Of a stretch of DNA of 64,000 bases, positions 58,219 to 64,000 are shown piece by piece; the first letter of the stretch is position 1, and every line of letters starts with the position of its first letter. Source of the DNA: Sclerurus mexicanus. Lineage: Eukaryota > Chordata > Aves > Passeriformes > Furnariidae. The stretch is from positions 110,534 through 174,533 of the forward strand of contig VWZF01006672.1 in the NCBI GenBank assembly GCA_013396755.1. Direction: 5' to 3'. The notes beneath the pieces are model-generated. The model did not search any database and had not been told where the DNA came from. It worked only from the letters and a program-made list of their open reading frames with translations. The position numbers and the translations under genes were made by a program.

Positions 58219-61200
58219 ACCAATGCTGCATGGAGCCTTTACAGGGCCACGCTCAGTTCAGAAGCACTTGTGTAAGAAATCAGCAAGGCACTCATAACAG
58301 AAAAGACACCTCTGACAGGAAACCTTACCTTGTCTTACTGCAATAAAATATTCTGCTAATGGAAACAATAGCACTGCTAAAAAGTTTAGCAGGCAAACAA
58401 ACTCCCACTTAGGGCTTTGGCAGTCTGACTGTGAGGGTTAGCAATGATGGTGCTTCACACCCATCCAACACAGGCTGGCCAGTACTGACGTCTGCTGGCC
58501 CAGCTCAGAAACAGAGGCAATTTAGAGCAACAGGAGTTTGGGGGCAGGAAAGGATGAGGAAAGGAGCCTGATCCTTCTCAGACCTCTCACTACTCATTTA
58601 TTATCAAGGACGTGCCAGCATCCTCGATGATGATAAAACCCCTGAAAGGATTTTCTCAAAGATATTTCTGATGTAACAAAGAGTTGTTCCCACCCACTGC
58701 TGTAACATCTCCAGGACCAAATGAGAGGTTGAAGATATCCCTTGGCTGCAGCCCCTGTCCCCTGGGCAGTGTCACTGTGTGCCACCTCCCAAAAAAGGCA
58801 CAGCTGGCACCTCACCAAGGCACTAATGTGAGCACCAGCAAGGCAGAGCATTCTGGATTCCTTTCCAGCAGAGCAGAGCTCAGGAGGTCTGGGGTTTGCA
58901 AAGCCTGCAGGAGCAGATGGATGTCACAGCTCTTCCCTCGGGTGTTCTCGCACCAAAGGGACACCCAGAGCAGGCTGGAACAGTCAGGGAGATGGGCTGG
59001 CACCCCTGGGCAGGGCACAGCTCCCCGACTCACCTGGGCACAATGCAGTCAGGGGGAGACCTGGATTCCTGAAGATTTTCCTGGCTTTTTCTTCCAACAG
59101 GGGATAACGGCCCCTTAATTTGTAGGTGGCCGTTGCATTCAGGACTCTGCTGACATCAGACCTAAATACTGCTGTTAGATTTCTGCCTACAAGCCCGTTC
59201 CCGGAGCAGCATTTGTCCAGCTCTTCCAAAGAAAACAACTGTTGTTGTGTGTTCTGCCTCCCTGCACAGCCTGAGCCACGAGCAGTTAATATTTACACTC
59301 CTCGGTCTGCAGGGCACAGCGAGGAGAGCTGGGTTTGCTGTACTGCAAAGGAAGGGAACTCGGGGTTACAAAGCTCACACGACAATGCAGTTGTGTGCTC
59401 ACAGAATATCCGAGCTCTCCACGATTAAAAACAAAACCCCAAAGGAAGAACAAGCCTTTCAACCCAGTAGCTAAGACTGGATGGTCACAATGCAATTGCC
59501 AAGTGAAAAAAAACACTTCAGAACAGGAATGTCAGGATTTTTATATATTTAGACAAAGTCTAATCCAGTTTTCAGAAAGGATAATCAAGTTTTATCATTA
59601 TATAGACTGACTTTATCCTATTCATAACCATATGAAGGATTATTTAAAAATACTGACATTGCAATCCATACAATGATTCTTTCTGAAACGTCCAATCTGT
59701 GCAATGACACAAACAATACGATTTCACCCTTGCCATTAACAGAACAGCTATTCAAGCAGGCCAGATGATGCAAGCCAGAAGAAATCATGTTAACAGTTGC
59801 AGGAGAATTCAAAGTGCCCTTTTCTCTTAAAAAAATCCCTATTAAATGGAAATTAGAAGCGTTTTATTTTCAAACGTCAAAACAGAGGATTAGAGGAAAA
59901 TGAACAACACTACACTGGGCTATTTACAAGCTTCCAGGCTGAATTTTGGTCAATCACAGACATACACCAAAACATTTCTCTCCTGAAAGAAAAAAACCCA
60001 AAACTTCAACACAGCAACTTCACAGACAGGAGTCAAGAAGCAAAGAGCTTTCCTAGGATTACCTTTCAGTCACAGGGAAATTACAGTGTTCAACTCATTT
60101 AAAACTCCAACAGCTTCAAAACAAACCAAGGCACGCAGGCACACAAACCTCTCTACTCTTTATTGCCTCTCTGTCCCCTGGAAGCAGCTTCTAGTAATAA
60201 TTTGTCTGAAATTGCAGCCTCGCAGCAAAAAGCAACTCTGTCAGTCTTTTGTGAGCAGCTGTCTTTCCAAATAAACAGAGGTGAACTATCAATCAGTTGA
60301 ACAAACAAGCCAACCCTCTGAAGGTGTCTGCAGCCTGCAGGGTGGAGGGACAACACAACGCTATTTACTTCACCATCCCTCCTCCCCAGGGCTGTGCCGA
60401 TGGAAAGGAAGGAATGGCTCTGAGGGCTGGGGAAGACACAGGAGTTCAGAAAGGTTTGCGAGATGGGAAGGAAGAGAAAGTCACTGTAGTTCGATTCTCC
60501 CTCCCTGCACATGAACAAGCAACTTTTCTGTAAAACAATAACAAGTTGCTTCTCTGTATGAAAAAAATCAGTAATCAGGATGAAAGAGGGAGCAGAAAGT
60601 GAAATTATTTAAATGACTGCCTGGGTGAAAAGCCTTGGGAATAGTGCAAAGCCAGAGCCAGCAGGACGTGGATCACCAGTGAGAAAGAAACCACCTGGTC
60701 AGCCAAGAAAACCCAACCCAGTACTCAGAGCTACACCGGGAACGGAAGGGGAGCAACACCTCTGAGACACATCCCCATCACGACAAAACCAAATAAATAC
60801 CAGTCTTAATAAAAAGGTGAGCACCTAAACTCCGCTGAACAATGGCTCAATGTTCTGTGCAGGCACAAAGAGGCTGAGTTACTCTTTGAAATGAGATACC
60901 GCCTTAACCACCCCTGACAACACCCTCTGTTTGGAACCAACAGCAAAAAGTTCACACCGAATTACAAGACGCACGCAGGTAGTGCCCAAGAGCTCACAAA
61001 CATAATACACTGTTTCAAAGGATGGACCGCAAGATAAATATTTATTTTGGACGTTTCAGTGGCAGGAGATCAAGTTTTTTCCAGGAGCTCCGTCTCCAAC
61101 TAAAACAGTGCAGCACAAACACTGGGGTAGCGGGAATCCTGACAGACTAATATTTAAAAACAGATTAGTGCTAGTATTTAAAACCAGGTTATTGCTAATA

Positions 61201-62189
61201 AAGCCAGCCTGAGAGCTCTACCTCCCCTCCTCTCTCTCTTCTGTTTCCCATGTCCCTCCAGCCCTCAAACTAATCCACAGGAGTTATCTGTCCACAGTTC
61301 CCACAGACACTGGGAGATGGCCCACGTGCAAGGCTTCAGAAATTCGGTGCTTCCCTTTATTTAGAAAGGATGGGAAAACACAGTGCTAATCGCAACGTTT
61401 GGGTTTTTTCCCAGCCCTTGGCTGGAGCGCTCAGGAAGGATGTAAAGGAACGTTTGGGAAGGAAACCGCGGCCACAAAAAGGAAGAGTCTCACAGAAAAG
61501 GACCAGGTTTACCAAATCCTATGCCCCACACAAGAAGCAATTAAATTCTCAAGTAAAAAAAAAGTTTATTTTCTTTCTTTCCGATGTAACAACCGCCCTT
61601 GATAGTTTATTGGAAACTCCAGCGAACTTTGCAGTAATATTACAAACTCAACCATGACAAGCACACAAGGTTTTCATGTGCCTGCAGAGGAAACCATTAT
61701 TCCCAGCGGGATGGCCTGGGAAGGTCTGTGGTGTCAGCACGCACTGCGCACCCACTCGCTCCACATTTAAAGGCCATCATCATCTTCAATCACAAACTAC
61801 CGGAGTATGAAGCAATTTGGGGGTTGTTCTGACTGCCAGAGTTCATACCGAGTCACACCAAGCAGGAGGTTTCCAGCACGAAGGTTTCAGGTACTGATCA
61901 GCTGTAAAAGCACACAAAGCACAAAAATGCTCTCACACACAAACACCCCCAGCCCATCACACTGGGTTGGGTAACGAGATAAAACTAAAGAGCTGCTAAT
62001 CACAGTGCATGCCACAGTGCATGTGACCTTTTCGGGCAGCCTAATGAAAAAACACTTTAACCCAGACCTTCGCTCAGTGCCATCGCGAGGCCAACACTGG
62101 GAATCAATCCGCGGTCTAGAGGGCTCGTGCACAGGGCAGAGCACGTTCCCTTTCTTCTGCTGCCACTTCAGGATGGAAGAAAACACCAA

Positions 62190-62985
62190 ATTCAAACACA
62201 AGGCCTGCTGAAGGGACGGGCTGCAGCCAGGGCAGGTGACACCAGCTGGGCAGTAGAAGGATGGGGCCACCCAGAGGGACCTGAACAAGCTCAAGCCCAG
62301 GGGACCTCACGAGGTTCAACAAGAACAAAGAGCTGGTGCTGCACCTGGCTGGGGGATGAGCAGATGGAGAACAGCCCTGGCACAAGGACCTGGGGTGCTG
62401 GGGGGGAGAGCCCCAGCCATGCCCTGGGCTGGTCCCACAGCGTGGGCAGCAGGACAGGGGGGATTCTGCCCCTCTGCCCCCCCAGGTGAGACCCCCCTGC
62501 AGAGCTGCCTCCAGCCCTGGGATTCCCAGCACAACAAGGACATGGAGCTGCTGGAGAGAGTCCAGAGGAGGCACCAAGGTGATGAGAGGGATGGAGCAGC
62601 TCTGTTGGGAGAGCTGGGGTGTTGAGTTCAGAAAAGGCTCCAGAGTGACCTAATTACCTGTTCCAGTACCCAAAGGGAGCTATGAGAGATGGAGAGAAAA
62701 GGCCCTGGAGTAACAGGGGAAGGGGGAATGGGTTCAAACTGTAAGTTTGGTTGGATGCTGGGAAAGAAGTCTTCCCTGGGAGGGCAGGCAGGCCCTGGCA
62801 CAGGGTGTCCAGAGAAGCTGTGGCTGCCCCACAGCTGGAAGTGGGGCACTGGAAGTGTCCAAGGCCAGGTTGGACAGGGCTTGGAGCAACCTGGGCTCCT
62901 GGAAAGTGTCCCTGCCCATGGCAAGGGGTGGGACTGGATGAGCTTTGAGATCCCTTCCAGTCCAAACCAGTCTGGGATTCTGTGA
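62190..62985 (+). mobile_element. Longest CR1 LINE copy, about 0.8 kb
   Basis: Plus-oriented and extends further 5' than the other copies. Upstream words such as aacaagaacaaagagctggt and gtgctgcacctggctggggg belong to the end of the CR1 second reading frame. It continues through ggccctggcacagggtgtcc to ctgggattctgtgaa. The frame is broken and the copy is inactive. Confidence 0.88.
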
Positions 62986-63789
62986 AATCAACCCTGTACC
63001 CATTTCTTTCAGCCTCCAGGAGAGAAGATATACCGAATTCCTACATGTACAGCTGCAGCATGGAGCAAGCTCTTGTTTATAATCTGGCATACTTAATATT
63101 TTATGATAAAGCAACCAATGCTATGGAAATATAAACAAATCTGGATATGTTTGTCAGACAAAACTGAATAGAATTTCATAAGGAAAAACATTGCTCTGGA
63201 GCACTTGACACTTTCCAAAGGTCTGTTATAAACAATGGAAGTTTCAGTTTACTTAAAATTATTAAACATCTTTTCTAATGGAAAAGTATTAGGCAACTAA
63301 AACCCCCGAGTTCCTCATCAGCTTTCAAGCACAAACCACTGCAGCAGCAAGAAATAAACACTCCCATTTCCCAGATACTACTTCTGGTTGTAAAAGAGAC
63401 ATCTGCCCCAACATGGGACAAATACCTTGTGTGCCAGACACTGCACGTCGAATTAAAGATTTGGGTTTCAAACACGTTTTGTGAAGGCAGCAGCTCTGCC
63501 TGGTGTCCCCTGGCAGCTGATCCCAGGGCGAGCATTTCCCTGGCGAGACTCAGGAATGGCTTCTTGCAGACCTGGAGCACCGCAAGCACACGCACAGCCC
63601 GTTTTAATTTTAATTTAAGGGCAACTAAAACCGGGAAAACAGAACCGTTCCCCTACTTCAAAAAACCTGCAGGACGGCAGTGCCGGGGCTGGGCCAGGGA
63701 CACCGAGCTCCTCAATGTCACACTCCACGCACCCAGCAGCACATGCCAGAGCTCCCGGCGTGTCACGCCGCCCTATTGCTTTTAATAAA

Positions 63790-64000
63790 CACTGAGTGAT
63801 GTGAACAGCTCTGCACGGCCCCGGCTCACACCCGCGCTCCGGGCAAGGTCGCGGCACGGCGGCACCTGCCCCGGGGCTCATTCATTCCGGCCGGGAGCCG
63901 TCCCGCATCCCTCGTGGGAAGCTCTTTCACCTCCCTCCCCGTGAGTACCCCCAGGTCGCCGCCGGCGCCGGGCCGAGCGGGCAGCGGGCCCGCCGAGGGG
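63790..64000. promoter_or_regulatory. CpG-rich window edge, probable MICOS10 promoter flank
   Basis: CpG density rises sharply to the end (gccgccggcgccgggccgag and following). MICOS10 exon 1 is expected on the minus strand close to here. No matching start exon is visible before base 64000, so the island is probably cut by the window. Confidence 0.45.

Larger units (their letters stand above)
53177..64000 (-). other. MICOS10 intron 1 (partial)
   Basis: At least 10.8 kb, mostly AT-richer than the rest of the window. It contains CR1 copies at 58015-58218 and 62190-62985 and a small two-copy repeat near 61147-61197. It ends in CpG-rich sequence at the window edge. No other exon is supported. Confidence 0.6.

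Noticed and set aside
1..64000. CRISPR arrays, operons, ribosome binding sites, tRNA and rRNA genes
   Set aside because: The sequence is vertebrate nuclear DNA. The tandem arrays have no spacer structure, and no RNA gene fold was recognised.

Overview
The window looks like avian nuclear DNA. It carries many 5'-truncated CR1 LINE tails, short GC-rich introns, several CpG-rich islands and an unusual density of minisatellites. It holds four spliced protein genes, whose order matches the gene block of human chromosome 1p36.13 (TMCO4, HTR6, NBL1, MICOS10). From general knowledge that block corresponds to a bird microchromosome (chicken chromosome 21); the assignment to a chromosome and to any bird lineage is inference. 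The exon limits below were placed by hand from splice signals, reading phase and remembered family sequences, not by alignment.

Layout. 1-17.4 kb, plus strand: the last five coding exons and 3' UTR of TMCO4, an alpha/beta-hydrolase-like DUF726 membrane protein. Upstream exons lie left of the window. 18.5-24 kb, minus strand: complete three-exon coding sequence of HTR6, the serotonin receptor 6 (421 residues), convergent with TMCO4. 26.4-39 kb, minus strand: complete three-exon coding sequence of NBL1/DAN, a secreted cystine-knot BMP antagonist (177 residues), with a long 3' UTR and candidate upstream promoters in CpG islands. 49.8 kb to the right edge, minus strand: MICOS10/MINOS1, a small inner-membrane MICOS subunit, with coding exons 2-4 visible. 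Exon 1 was not found and is probably just beyond base 64000, where the sequence turns into a CpG island.

The genes are not an operon and do not act together; the block is a syntenic neighbourhood. HTR6, NBL1 and MICOS10 share a strand and TMCO4 faces them.

Between the genes the recognisable content is mostly CR1 tails and tandem repeats. Minisatellites cluster between 20 and 40 kb: an 18-bp array in HTR6 intron 1 that abuts the exon 2 acceptor, a 69-bp array upstream of the HTR6 start, a 26-28-bp array, a 34-bp array in the NBL1 3' UTR, a 35-bp array at 35.4 kb and an 11-bp array beside an assembly gap. Assembly blemishes are a 67-N gap at 39132-39198 and single Ns at 8732 (inside a suspicious 242-bp tandem duplication) and 43372. 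I saw no CRISPR array, tRNA, rRNA or intact mobile element. The most unexplained structure is a 67-bp inverted repeat pair, 1.3 kb apart, in a TMCO4 intron.
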